NCBI GenBank assembly: GCA_934463165.1
Contig: CAKSJG010000009.1
Coordinates: 23,329-87,328, forward strand
DNA length: 64,000 nucleotides
From: an uncultured Clostridia bacterium
Lineage (GTDB): Bacteria; Bacillota; Clostridia; UMGS1810
Reading direction: 5' to 3'
The first letter of the stretch is position 1. Each line of letters starts with the position of its first letter. The translations under genes and the position numbers were made by a program. Under the pieces are notes generated by a model that was given only the letters and a program-made list of their open reading frames with translations, made no database searches and had not been told where the DNA came from. Of this stretch, positions 16,496-25,461 are shown piece by piece.

Positions 16496-18640
16496 TTAAA
16501 CATCCTTCATGGAAAGTGAAATTCTTCCTTTTTTTGTATCGATATCGGTAATTTTAACCTTTACTATGTCACCGACAGACAGCACGTCCGTCGGGTGTTT
16601 TATAAATTTATTGCTTATCTGCGATATGTGTACGAGTCCGTCCTGATGCACACCGATATCAACAAACGCGCCGAAATCTATAACATTTCTGACGGTTCCG
16701 TTCATTATCATTCCGACCTTAAGATCCTCTATGCTCATTACATCGGCAGTGAGAATCGGCTTAGGCATTTCGTCACGCGGGTCTCTGCCCGGTTTTGCCA
16801 GAGATGCGGCAATGTCCTCAAATGTGGGGCGGCCTATGTCATTCTCTTTGCAGAATTTTTCGATGTTGATTTTCTTTATCTTTTCGGTTATGCCCGAAAC
16901 AGCTCCGTTTACCAAGTCGCCTGCGCTGTAGCCGGTTTCATCAAGGAGTCTTTCGGCAGCGGCATAGCTTTCGGGGTGAACGGAGGTTGAATCAAGAGCA
17001 TTTTCTCCGCCGTCAATCCGCATAAATCCGGCGCATTGCGTAAATGCTTTCGGGCCGAGCTTGCTCACATTCAAAAGCTGTTTTCTCGATGTAAATTTGC
17101 CGTTTCCCTCTCTGTAGGCAACAATGTTTTTTGCTGTTTGTCCGCTTATTCCCGCAACATACGACAAAAGCGGAGCGGAGGCGGTATTGAGGTCAACTCC
17201 GACGCTGTTAACGCAGTTTTCGACAACACCCCCCAGCGTATCACTAAGCATTTTTTGGTTCATATCGTGCTGATACTGACCGACGCCGATTGACTTCGGA
17301 TCAATTTTCACAAGCTCGGCAAGAGGATCCTGCAGTCTTCTTGCAATTGAAGCTGCGCTTCTTTGCTCAACCGTAAAATCGGGGAATTCCTCCGAGGCAA
17401 GCTTTGATGCCGAATATACCGAGGCGCCTGCCTCGCTGACCATTGTGTAATATACCTTTCGGTCAATTTCGGATATTACCTCCGAAATGAATTTTTCCGA
17501 TTCTCTCGATGCCGTTCCGTTTCCTATTGCAATCAGGTCAACGTTAAACTTGATTATAAGGTTCTTCACAATTTTTTTGCTTTTTTCCGTGTCATGGTGG
17601 GGGAGGGTGCAGAATATCACGTCGGTTGCACAGACCTTTCCCGTTTCATCAACCACGGCAAGCTTGCAGCCCGTTCTGTATCCGGGGTCAAGTCCGAGGA
17701 CGTTTTTCCCTTTCATCGGCGGCTGCATTAAAAGTCCGTAAAGATTTTTGCCGAAAAGCTTTATGGCATTTTCATCGGCTTTTTCCGTAAGCATGTTTCT
17801 TATTTCACGCTCAACCGAGGGCTTTATAAGCCTTGAATACGCGTCTGCGGCGGTAGCTTTCATAATATCGGTAAATATCGACTCGCGGACGGTCATGTTG
17901 CATATTTTGTTTATGATTTTACCGTCATCACACTCAATTGAAACACTTAAGAAGTTTTCCTTTTCTCCGCGGTTAATGGCAAGGATTCTGTGTCCTGCTG
18001 CGTTTTTTACGGATTCCGTGTAATCGTAATACATCGAATATACGCTGTCCTCGTCCGTTTTGGCGCTTGTGCGTATGACTCCCCCGGCAATTGAAGCATT
18101 TCTCACGGCTTTTCTTATGTCGGCATCGTCCGATATTCTCTCCGCAATTATGTCTGCCGCGCCGCCGAGAGCCTCTTCCGCCGTATTTACACCTTTTTCG
18201 GGGTCAATATATTTTTCGGCATAATCCGCGGGATTTCCCCTCTTTTCGGATTGCAAAAAAATAAGATCCGCAAGCGGCTCCAAGCCTTTTTTAGCAGCGA
18301 TCGTTGCGCGTGTGCGTCTCTTCGGTCTGTAAGGGCGGTATATGTCTTCAAGTTCGCTTAAGGTGAGCGCAGCATCGATTTTTTCTTTGAGCTCATCCGT
18401 AAGTTTGCCCTGTTCGTCAATAAGGCGCGTAATCTCTTCGCGGCGTTCGTCAAGTGAGCGCAGATACGTAAGGCGCGCGTCAAACTGCCTTAATATTTCA
18501 TCATCAAGAGAGCCCGTGAGCTCTTTTCTGTATCTTGCGATAAACGGTATGGTATTGCCCTCATCGATAAGCTTAAGCGTGTTTTCAACCTGTTTTTCGG
18601 TTATTTTAAGCTCATCTGACAGTATTTTTATAATATTCAT
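16496..18640 (-). CDS. tex: Tex family S1 RNA-binding protein
   Basis: The 714-residue cytoplasmic nucleic-acid-binding protein is of the transcription-accessory type. The order of domains is as in the family: an N-terminal helical region, a YqgF/RNase H-like core (VLGLDPGYRTGCKLAVVD near residue 320), helix-hairpin-helix units (SYVAGISGQTAKNIV, TFTSRKQLL-type repeats near 480-550), and a C-terminal S1 domain (about 640-712, VGMIMNGTVRNVIDFGAFVD). Length is typical. No terminator is clear at its 3' end; repeat DNA lies upstream of it. Confidence 0.97.
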   Translation of the reverse strand: MNIIKILSDELKITEKQVENTLKLIDEGNTIPFIARYRKELTGSLDDEILRQFDARLTYLRSLDERREEITRLIDEQGKLTDELKEKIDAALTLSELEDIYRPYRPKRRTRATIAAKKGLEPLADLIFLQSEKRGNPADYAEKYIDPEKGVNTAEEALGGAADIIAERISDDADIRKAVRNASIAGGVIRTSAKTDEDSVYSMYYDYTESVKNAAGHRILAINRGEKENFLSVSIECDDGKIINKICNMTVRESIFTDIMKATAADAYSRLIKPSVEREIRNMLTEKADENAIKLFGKNLYGLLMQPPMKGKNVLGLDPGYRTGCKLAVVDETGKVCATDVIFCTLPHHDTEKSKKIVKNLIIKFNVDLIAIGNGTASRESEKFISEVISEIDRKVYYTMVSEAGASVYSASKLASEEFPDFTVEQRSAASIARRLQDPLAELVKIDPKSIGVGQYQHDMNQKMLSDTLGGVVENCVNSVGVDLNTASAPLLSYVAGISGQTAKNIVAYREGNGKFTSRKQLLNVSKLGPKAFTQCAGFMRIDGGENALDSTSVHPESYAAAERLLDETGYSAGDLVNGAVSGITEKIKKINIEKFCKENDIGRPTFEDIAASLAKPGRDPRDEMPKPILTADVMSIEDLKVGMIMNGTVRNVIDFGAFVDIGVHQDGLVHISQISNKFIKHPTDVLSVGDIVKVKITDIDTKKGRISLSMKDV

Positions 18641-18736
18641 TTCGTATCTCCCCGTAAATTTAATTCGTAATTCGGAATGCGTAATTCGGAATTACGTTTC
18701 TTGAATTTAATCATATTATTTTGATTATTTAGTGCA

Positions 18737-18893
18737 GCGGAACGGTGTGGGCACCGCTGCCTACGTAGTCATTATTAAATATCCGTAATTTAATAAATAA
18801 AATCATATTGGTAAATTTTGTTTAAGCAAATACAATTAATCGGAACTATACCTATCAATTTATATGTAGGCAGCGCTGCCCACAGCGTTCCGC
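18737..18893. repeat. 157-bp inverted-repeat element, copy 1
   Basis: The ends are imperfect 28-base inverted repeats: 18737-18764 starts GCGGAACGGTGTGGGCACCG and 18866-18893 ends CAGCGTTCCGC. The 100-base AT-rich core has no reading frame. A second copy is at 30976-31131. The end repeats and flanks of the two copies are inverted relative to each other, while the cores run in the same direction. The interval 18641-18990 between tex and the pseudouridine synthase gene holds only this element and the partial repeat beside it. Confidence 0.8.
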
Positions 18894-18904
18894 AAGCGAA
18901 TTAT

Positions 18905-18990
18905 AAACATAATATTTAATATTATGCAAGGACATATAACTAACGCGTGAGTGAGTAGGGTATGCTTTTGATTTTGTATTGAAAGCGAGC
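18905..18990. repeat. Partial composite repeat abutting the rsuA-type stop codon
   Basis: The stretch contains AGGGTATGCTTTTGATTTTG followed by a GAAAGCGAGCTCAG piece. This matches one arm and part of the loop of the palindrome seen complete at 30825-30911 and 63860-63949. The flank between it and the 157-bp element matches the reverse complement of 30920-30975. It stops exactly at the gene's stop codon, so the other half is missing. Confidence 0.6.
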
Positions 18991-19692
18991 TCAGATATTG
19001 AGCGCGGCAAGCTCATCTGCCGTAAGCTCTCTGCATTCTCCCTCTTTAAGCTCCGCGTCAAGCGACAGACTCCCCATAGAAAGCCTCTTAAGGTATGTAA
19101 CTTCATTGCCCGTATATTCAAACATTCTTTTTATCTGGTGAAATTTTCCTTCATATATTGTCACTCTTGCGGCTTTCGCATTTTTTTCGTCGGGTTTCAG
19201 GAGTGCCGGCATGGCGGTAAAATCACCGAGATCCATTCCCGATTCAAAAGCAGCAATATCTTCGTGGTTAATTTCTCTTGCCGTTTCGGCATAATACACC
19301 TTCGGAACATGCGTCTTCGGCGAAAGAAGCCGATGTGCGAGCTCTCCGTCATTTGTAAGCAGAAGAAGCCCGTGGGTGTCGATGTCAAGTCTGCCGACGG
19401 GAAACGGCTCAAAATGACGGAACATCTTGTCTATAAGCTCTGTCACAACAGGCAGACGCTTGTCATATGTTGCACTGATGTATCCGCCGGGTTTATTCAT
19501 CATAAGATAAATATATTTTTGATATTTTATCGGCTTTCCGAAAAGCTCCACGGTGTCTTTTTGGGGGTCAATCTGCACGGAGCCGTCTTTAACAGCGGCG
19601 CCGCCTAAGCTTACGTTACCGTTTTTTATGTGTTTTTTAATGTCTTTTCGGCTTAAATCGGTACTGTCCGAAAGATACTTGTCTATTCTCAT
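18991..19692 (-). CDS. RsuA/RluB family pseudouridine synthase
   Basis: The 233-residue enzyme isomerises a specific uridine in ribosomal RNA. An N-terminal S4-like RNA-binding domain (MRIDKYLSD...RKDIKKHIKNGNV) precedes the catalytic domain with GRLDIDTHGLLLLTND, which holds the catalytic Asp. VTIYEGKFHQIKRMF is the family's later motif. The length and single S4 domain suit the RsuA branch (16S rRNA U516), but RluB/RluE cannot be excluded. Its start overlaps the stop of folC by four bases, so it is translationally coupled as the last gene of the long minus-strand operon. Confidence 0.9.
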   Translation of the reverse strand: MRIDKYLSDSTDLSRKDIKKHIKNGNVSLGGAAVKDGSVQIDPQKDTVELFGKPIKYQKYIYLMMNKPGGYISATYDKRLPVVTELIDKMFRHFEPFPVGRLDIDTHGLLLLTNDGELAHRLLSPKTHVPKVYYAETAREINHEDIAAFESGMDLGDFTAMPALLKPDEKNAKAARVTIYEGKFHQIKRMFEYTGNEVTYLKRLSMGSLSLDAELKEGECRELTADELAALNI

Positions 19693-20930
19693 AAAAGATC
19701 CTTTCCGAGGTTTGCCAATTCTTTATATGTATACAAAGACCCTGCAATAAAAATCACGTCCGCATGTTCTTTTGCCTTTTCAATAGCCGTGTTTACGTCA
19801 TCAAAGATTTCGGCAGTATATCCGCAATCCGCGCATATAGCGCTTAAGCCCTCACCGGTTTCGCTCCTTCTGTTTGAACGGACGCGGAATGTATATATTT
19901 CAAAATCGCGGTTTTCGAGGTTGTCCATATATTTTATGCAGGAGCGTACATCCTTGTCTGCCATAAATCCCAGAATAAAAATCATGTGTCCGTTCATTTT
20001 ATAGCGGTTGATATTTTTAATAAACGAGGCAAATCCGTTCGGATTGTGTGCTCCGTCAAAATATATATTATCCTTGAGTTTTTCAAATCTTGCTCTGTGT
20101 TTTGTGTTCAAAATTGCGTCAAAAATAATGTTTTCATCCGCGCCGAAAAGTCGGAGCACCTCTATTGCAGTTGCTGCATTTTCGGTCTGATGTTTTCCGG
20201 ACAGCGAGCATAAAAGCCCTTTTATGCCGTCATAGTCAAATATTTCGTGGGTTTCGTAAAAACCGCGCAGCACCGGACGCTTCGCCGCAATAATCCTGCG
20301 GCTTTTTGCACAATCTATAATTTTGTTCATGACGCATGTGTCCTGAAATCCCGTTACGATAACCGATTTGTCTTTAAAAATTCCGCATTTGTTTTCGGTG
20401 ATCTCCTCCAAAGTATTTCCGAGATATTTGCAGTGATCAAGCGCTATGTGCGTTATGACGGATACCGCAGAATCCGATATGGCATTTGTAGCATCGCCCT
20501 TGCCTCCCATACCGCATTCAATAACCGCAATTTCACATCCGCAGCGCTCAAACCATAGCATGGCAGCAACAAAATTAATTTCAAACTGAGAAGGCATTTT
20601 GCCTGTTTTTGCATATACCTTTTCGACGGAAAGGGATAAGATACCGTATACCGATTCGAGTGCCGACGTAGATATCGGCTTGTTATCCACGGTTATCGCA
20701 TCGGTTATGTCAAACAGCTCCGGAGACGTAAACCCGCCGGTTTTAAGCCCCATGCGAATAAAACCCTCACGCAGAAAAGCACATACGGACCCTTTTCCGT
20801 TTGTACCGGATACGTGCACTATTTTCATTTTTTTGTCGGGATTTCCCGTTATTTCAAGCAAAAGCTTAACACCGTCCGTTTTAAGAACGATGTTTTTTTG
20901 CCGCGTATATGCGTATTTTTTTAAATCCAT
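19689..20930 (-). CDS. folC: Bifunctional folylpolyglutamate synthase / dihydrofolate synthase
   Basis: The 413-residue Mur-ligase-type enzyme adds glutamate to folates. The P-loop is VSGTNGKGSV near residue 41. Other motifs are TGGFTSPELFDITDAI (omega-loop region), VIECGMGGKGDATN, HIALDHCKYLG, and the C-terminal IYFDGAHNP. The N-terminus is somewhat short compared with well-known homologues but begins with a plausible helix. It lies between the carboxypeptidase gene and the pseudouridine synthase gene on the same strand. Confidence 0.95.
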   Translation of the reverse strand: MDLKKYAYTRQKNIVLKTDGVKLLLEITGNPDKKMKIVHVSGTNGKGSVCAFLREGFIRMGLKTGGFTSPELFDITDAITVDNKPISTSALESVYGILSLSVEKVYAKTGKMPSQFEINFVAAMLWFERCGCEIAVIECGMGGKGDATNAISDSAVSVITHIALDHCKYLGNTLEEITENKCGIFKDKSVIVTGFQDTCVMNKIIDCAKSRRIIAAKRPVLRGFYETHEIFDYDGIKGLLCSLSGKHQTENAATAIEVLRLFGADENIIFDAILNTKHRARFEKLKDNIYFDGAHNPNGFASFIKNINRYKMNGHMIFILGFMADKDVRSCIKYMDNLENRDFEIYTFRVRSNRRSETGEGLSAICADCGYTAEIFDDVNTAIEKAKEHADVIFIAGSLYTYKELANLGKDLL

Positions 20931-20951
20931 ATTAACCGTCCTGTATTTTTA

Positions 20952-22082
20952 TTATTCAGAAAAAAGGTATTTCTTTATATTTTCGCCTAAGGTTTCTTTA
21001 AAGGATGCTTTTTCGGGCGCAGCGGCAGAGTCTCTGCATATGAGATCGGCACTGTCAATTTGCTTTCCGTCCGATAAAAGAGACGCTCTGCCTATTTTCT
21101 GTCCCGATCTGACAGGCGCTTTCAGATTGCCCGGCAGATCATATTTTATGCTTATTTTTCCCATGTCGGAATTTACGCATGTGTCTTCGAGTGAATCGGC
21201 AAATTCCGCCGTGCAATATTTTTTGCTTCCTCCGCTTACGCCGAGCTTCATTGCGTAGTCGCCCGATGAAGCGACTCTGTATACATTGCATACGGAAAAC
21301 CCAAAGTCAAAAAGCTTCATGTGGTCATTCCAGTCATCCGGGTCATTAAGCGTCACGCAGATCAGTGTTACGCCGTCGCGTCTTGCGCATGAGACGAGAC
21401 ACCTTCCGCATTTTTTTGTATATCCGGTTTTCACTCCGATGCATCCGGGGTACAACCGCAAAAGCTTGTTGTGGTTTGAAAGAACCCTGTCATAGCCTTT
21501 GTCTCCGTTTGATATCTTTGCGCTTTTTGTTGAAACAATCTTTGCAAAAAGCTCATTTTTCATAGCGTATGACGCAATCAGCGCAAGATCGTGAGACGTG
21601 GTGTAGTGCTCATCGTCATACAGACCGCTCGGGTTTGTAAAATGTGTATTTTCGGCGCCGATCTTTTTTGCAGTTTTGTTCATAAGGTCAACAAATTTTT
21701 CTCTTGAGCCGGATACCGCGTATGCGAGTGCTTCTGCCGCATCGTTGCCCGAGTGCAGCAAAAGTCCGTATAGCAGATCGCGGACGGATATCTTCTCTCC
21801 GTATGCAAGATAGATTGAAGAACCCTCCGTACCTACCGCTCTTTTGTCAACCTCAACAATTTTATTTGTATATGAATTTTCTATTGCGCAAAGCGCCGTC
21901 ATAATTTTTGTTGTGCTTGCCATGGGCAGTTTTGCATATGCGTTTTTCTCATAAACAATCTTGTCGGATGATGTTTCAATCAAAATTGCCGACTGTGCGC
22001 TTACGGATATTTGCTCTGCCGACGCGTCTTTGCAAAAAGAAAACATAAGAGCGAGCGCAAATATAAAAGTGAATATTCTCAT
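20952..22082 (-). CDS. D-alanyl-D-alanine carboxypeptidase (DacF/PBP5 type)
   Basis: The 376-residue S11 family enzyme trims the D-Ala from peptidoglycan pentapeptides outside the membrane. A signal peptide is visible (MRIFTFIFALALMFSFCKDASA). The active-site motifs are ASTTKIMTA (S-x-x-K), HSGNDAAEAL (S-x-N) and GVKTGYTKKCGRC (K-T-G). A C-terminal beta-rich domain follows, as in PBP5, with no obvious C-terminal amphipathic anchor seen by eye. Its position near scpAB and gerW resembles the dacF neighbourhood of other Firmicutes. Confidence 0.94.
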   Translation of the reverse strand: MRIFTFIFALALMFSFCKDASAEQISVSAQSAILIETSSDKIVYEKNAYAKLPMASTTKIMTALCAIENSYTNKIVEVDKRAVGTEGSSIYLAYGEKISVRDLLYGLLLHSGNDAAEALAYAVSGSREKFVDLMNKTAKKIGAENTHFTNPSGLYDDEHYTTSHDLALIASYAMKNELFAKIVSTKSAKISNGDKGYDRVLSNHNKLLRLYPGCIGVKTGYTKKCGRCLVSCARRDGVTLICVTLNDPDDWNDHMKLFDFGFSVCNVYRVASSGDYAMKLGVSGGSKKYCTAEFADSLEDTCVNSDMGKISIKYDLPGNLKAPVRSGQKIGRASLLSDGKQIDSADLICRDSAAAPEKASFKETLGENIKKYLFSE

Positions 22083-22131
22083 AAAAACACCTGCCTACAA
22101 TATTAATTATAGCAGACAGGTGTGCCAAATA

Positions 22132-22560
22132 TTACTCTTTGATTATCTCTGATGCCGAATCATCGTCTGTTTTGTTTTTGTTTTTAATATCCTTTAAAAA
22201 TCCGTTAAATTTAGAAAGCAAATCCGGAACCATATCTATGATTCTGTCTGCGGTAGACATTGAATCCGATACCGGGAGAAGCCTTATATTATCGTTTTTG
22301 ATCACAAGAAACGCAACCGGATTAACGGATACTCCGCCGCCGCATCCGCCGCCGAACATCGGTTTTTCTTCTTTGGAATCGAGCGGTTTTGCCGCAAAAT
22401 CGCTGCCGCCCGCGCCGAATCCGAAAGCTACCTTTGAAACGGGGATGACCGTTGTTCCGTCGGGAGACGTTACCGCATCTCCGACAATAGTATTAACATC
22501 GACCATTTGTTTGAGATTTCCCATTGCTTCATTCATAAGACCTTCAATTTGTGTTGCCAT
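22132..22560 (-). CDS. gerW: GerW family sporulation protein (YtfJ)
   Basis: The 142-residue protein matches the GerW/YtfJ family. Members are needed for normal spore germination in Bacillus, and the family is almost confined to spore formers. Recognisable parts are MNEAMGNLKQMVDVNTIVGD, TTVIPVSKVAFGFGAGGSD, the glycine-rich FGGGCGGGVSVNPVAFLVI, and the hydrophobic tail. The DUF2953 gene lies two bases upstream, the standard pairing. It is evidence that the organism forms spores or descends from one that did. Confidence 0.95.
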   Translation of the reverse strand: MATQIEGLMNEAMGNLKQMVDVNTIVGDAVTSPDGTTVIPVSKVAFGFGAGGSDFAAKPLDSKEEKPMFGGGCGGGVSVNPVAFLVIKNDNIRLLPVSDSMSTADRIIDMVPDLLSKFNGFLKDIKNKNKTDDDSASEIIKE

Positions 22561-22562
22561 AG

Positions 22563-23213
22563 TTATTCGCCGCCTTTGTTATATTTTTTTAATTTTCTTT
22601 TTGATTTTAAATAGTTTATGCCAAGTGATGCCATTATATTTATAAGATTAACCCCTCTTGCAATGAATATACATTCAGCCTTAAATTCCAGGTGTTTTCC
22701 GTCAAATACGGGTGATATGTTTATCTCGGGTTGCCTGAGAGTTATAATGCGTGATAAAAACCCCGTTATATTATATACAGCCGCCCAGAGAGCGCCGGTT
22801 GCCATGCCTGTTTTTGCTGCGTCGGAGAGCCCGAACGATATATCAAGAAATATTTTGTCGCAGAGAATATTTTTTCTGATTCGTCTCTTTGACAGTTTGT
22901 ATGTGTATTTTAATTCGGTAAATGCCCGATAGAATTTTTTCGCTTTGTCCGAAAAGCTTTCCTTTTTTTCGGCATTTTTCTCGGTTTTATTCGGTTTTGA
23001 TTTTTTATCGGTTTTCTTATTTTTCTTTTTTTTATCGGAGGTATTGCTGAGTCTGATGCCGCCCGGCAGATACACCGCTGCGTCAAATACGGCTTTTTCT
23101 CCGTCTTTTTTTTCGGCTGTAATGCAGACCCTAAGCCTTGCAAATAAAATAACCGAAATAAAGATAATCAGTAATGTGAGAATCAAAATCAGCAAAAGTG
23201 TAAAAAAAGACAT
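22563..23213 (-). CDS. DUF2953 domain protein (YtfI-like)
   Basis: The 216-residue product has an N-terminal membrane anchor (about residues 2-25, LLLILILTLLIIFISVILF) and a lysine-rich linker (KKKKNKKTDKKSKPNK). The C-terminal DUF2953 region contains FGLSDAAKTGMATGALWA, the usual signature. The function is unknown, but it accompanies gerW in spore formers. I chose ATG 23213 over a GTG one codon earlier because the AGGT ribosome site then sits at normal spacing. Confidence 0.88.
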   Translation of the reverse strand: MSFFTLLLILILTLLIIFISVILFARLRVCITAEKKDGEKAVFDAAVYLPGGIRLSNTSDKKKKNKKTDKKSKPNKTEKNAEKKESFSDKAKKFYRAFTELKYTYKLSKRRIRKNILCDKIFLDISFGLSDAAKTGMATGALWAAVYNITGFLSRIITLRQPEINISPVFDGKHLEFKAECIFIARGVNLINIMASLGINYLKSKRKLKKYNKGGE

Positions 23214-23246
23214 CACGGTACCTCGCGTAAATTTTATATCACAGTA

Positions 23247-23969
23247 TCAAGCTTCCTCATCCGTATTATTTTGCAGATTGCTGTTTTCGGATTCGGATTT
23301 ATTATCGGCATCTTTACCGACGGATGCGTCGGCGCCGTCCTCATCTTCGGTATTTGTGTTTATTTCAAAATCCGGAATCTCCGCCGCTCTTTTTTCCTGT
23401 TCAAATTCAAGCTGCTCGGCGCTTACAAGCTCACCGTTCATATCCGTAAAGTTATATTCAAGGTCAACATCGGGCAGCTCAGAGATAGATGACAGATTAA
23501 AGCATCGCAGAAATTCTTCACTTGTGCCGAAAAGTATCGGCCTTCCGGGTGCGTCGAGTCTGCCGACTTCTTCGACAAGCCCCGCAGCTATGAGGTTATT
23601 GAGCGATCCGTCGGAGTTTACACCACGGATAAATTCTATGGTGCTTCTCGTTACGGGCTGATTGTATGCCACGATGGATAGCACTTCAAGCCCCGCGTTT
23701 GTAAGCGAAGCACGGCGTTTTTTCTCGGTAAGATTTCTGACGCATTCATAGTATTCGCTTTTTGTGCAAAGCTGATACGAATCCTCAAGCCGAATAAGCC
23801 TTATTCCGCTTGACTTGTCTTTGTCATATGAATTTTTAAGCTCTTCAAGCATTGAAAACATTTTTGCTTCGGTTATATCCATAACCTCTGCAAGTCTTTT
23901 TATCGGAACGGCTTCTCCGCTTGCAAACAGCATAGCTTCAAGCATTGCCTTTTGTTTTGTATCAATCAT
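23247..23969 (-). CDS. scpB: Segregation and condensation protein B
   Basis: The 240-residue winged-helix kleisin partner joins ScpA and Smc to condense and segregate chromosomes. Motifs include LEAMLFASGEAVPIKRLAEV at the start and LSIVAYNQPVTRSTIEFIRG in the second winged helix, followed by FGTSEEFLRCF. The last roughly 60 residues are acidic and low in complexity (NTNTEDEDGADASVG...), a longer tail than usual. It follows scpA by 16 bases. Confidence 0.97.
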   Translation of the reverse strand: MIDTKQKAMLEAMLFASGEAVPIKRLAEVMDITEAKMFSMLEELKNSYDKDKSSGIRLIRLEDSYQLCTKSEYYECVRNLTEKKRRASLTNAGLEVLSIVAYNQPVTRSTIEFIRGVNSDGSLNNLIAAGLVEEVGRLDAPGRPILFGTSEEFLRCFNLSSISELPDVDLEYNFTDMNGELVSAEQLEFEQEKRAAEIPDFEINTNTEDEDGADASVGKDADNKSESENSNLQNNTDEEA

Positions 23970-23985
23970 TTATATCACCGTGTGT

Positions 23986-24747
23986 TTATTCAAAATTATA
24001 TTCCATATCTTCGCTTGCGTTTTCTCCGACAGAGAGCATTATTTCGCCGTTTTCATCGTCATAAACGTAAATCTGATTAAGCTTCATCAGCTCAAGTATT
24101 GCCAGAAATACCGCAACTATCTCATTTTTATGGCGGCTTGTCTCAAACGCTTTTGCAAAAGACATTTTGCCTTTCTTTTTAAGCCGCTTCACAAGGCTCG
24201 TTGCCTTTGTCTTTACCGACACCGGCTCCCTGCCTACGATTCCCTCAAAGTTATCCTTGGGGGGAGGCATGCGCCTTTCGCCGCGCTCAAGTATGGTTAA
24301 AAATGCGTTATAGAGCTTGTCTATGCTTCCGTGTTCGATATGCTTTTGCTCCGGAGCATCCGCCTTGGGGATTTTCTCGGCTTCTTTATAAAAATAATAC
24401 GAACCGTCATACTGCATTGTTTTGAAGCGCTCCGAAATTATCTTCATCCGTCTGCGCTGCTTAAGAGCTTCTGTAAGGTTATTTGCAAGCTCGTCGGGGT
24501 CTTCTTCTTTTTCATGCTTTGGCAGAAGAGCCTTTGATTTTATATACAAAAGATCTGCCGCAACAACCAAAAAGCTGCTCGATACCTCAAGATTCATCTC
24601 TTCCATTTGGTTTATATATTCAATGTACTGATCGGTTATGGCTATAAGCGATATACTGCAAATATCAAGCTTGTTTCGCTTTATCAGATGCTCAAGAAGA
24701 TCGAGAGGCCCCTCAAATTGTTCTGTTTTAAAAGTTAACTGCTGCAT
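23986..24747 (-). CDS. scpA: Segregation and condensation protein A
   Basis: The 253-residue kleisin bridges the Smc heads. The N-terminus has the diagnostic FEGPLDLLEHLIKRNKLDI, followed by the membrane-like helix SSFLVVAADLLYIKSKALLP. The C-terminal winged helix contains VAVFLAILELMKLNQIYVYDDENGEI. Length is typical. It is translated just ahead of scpB, as in most Firmicutes. Confidence 0.97.
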   Translation of the reverse strand: MQQLTFKTEQFEGPLDLLEHLIKRNKLDICSISLIAITDQYIEYINQMEEMNLEVSSSFLVVAADLLYIKSKALLPKHEKEEDPDELANNLTEALKQRRRMKIISERFKTMQYDGSYYFYKEAEKIPKADAPEQKHIEHGSIDKLYNAFLTILERGERRMPPPKDNFEGIVGREPVSVKTKATSLVKRLKKKGKMSFAKAFETSRHKNEIVAVFLAILELMKLNQIYVYDDENGEIMLSVGENASEDMEYNFE

Positions 24748-24769
24748 TTTATCACCGTTTTTCTGATTA

Positions 24770-25435
24770 TTACAGCCCGAAAATCACGCTGCACACGAAG
24801 TTATAAAAACGGATAACATACGTCTGCAGAGCGGAAAGCGTAGGCGTCATTGCGCCTGCGTATACGATAATAATCAGAATCAGGCTGAAATATCTTTCGT
24901 ATCTGTAAATCGTGTATTTAGCTTTCGGAGGCAGGAATTCAAGAAGAATTTTAGATCCGTCAAGAGGCGGAATCGGAACAAGGTTGAATATCATCAGTCC
25001 GGCATTCATAAATACCGAATACTGAAAGATATTTGCCAGAAAGCTTATTACCGATGCGCCGATTGCTGTGCTTTGTCCGCGGAGCGCAAAAACGGCAATT
25101 GCATAGTAAATAATTGCGCTTAAAAGCCCGAGAATAAAGTTTGCAAACGGCCCTGCAAGGCTGACAATTATTATGCCCGCGCGCTTGTTTTTAAAATACT
25201 GCGGATTAATCGGCACGGGCTTTGCCCATCCGAATCTGAAAAACAGCATGCACAATGCGCCTATCGGGTCAAGATGCTTGAGCGGATTAAGGCTGAGTCT
25301 GCCGCTGTATTTTGCTGTGTTGTCGCCCATGAGATACGCTGCATATCCGTGTGCGCATTCGTGCATGGTAATCGCCAGAAGCACTCCCGGAATACTTACT
25401 ATAAGAGCAAGGATGCCCTCTCTTGAAAATAACAT
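24770..25435 (-). CDS. Site-2 protease family membrane protein (M50, YwhC-like)
   Basis: The 221-residue polytopic protein carries the zinc motif MHECAHGYAAYLMGD (H-E-x-x-H) near residue 26 and the second metal motif LVPIPPLDGSKIL near 145. Five to six hydrophobic segments surround them. This small rhomboid-neighbour type of M50 protease is widespread, with unknown substrates. GGGAGAC precedes the start. It lies between lysA and scpA on the same strand. Confidence 0.93.
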   Translation of the reverse strand: MLFSREGILALIVSIPGVLLAITMHECAHGYAAYLMGDNTAKYSGRLSLNPLKHLDPIGALCMLFFRFGWAKPVPINPQYFKNKRAGIIIVSLAGPFANFILGLLSAIIYYAIAVFALRGQSTAIGASVISFLANIFQYSVFMNAGLMIFNLVPIPPLDGSKILLEFLPPKAKYTIYRYERYFSLILIIIVYAGAMTPTLSALQTYVIRFYNFVCSVIFGL

Positions 25436-25461
25436 ATATTGTGTCTCCCTTAAGTTTTATG

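Noticed and set aside
22945..23661. 238-codon plus-strand frame, rich in Ser and Phe
   Set aside because: Antisense to the DUF2953 and scpB genes; the Phe/Ser bias mirrors their Lys/Glu codons.
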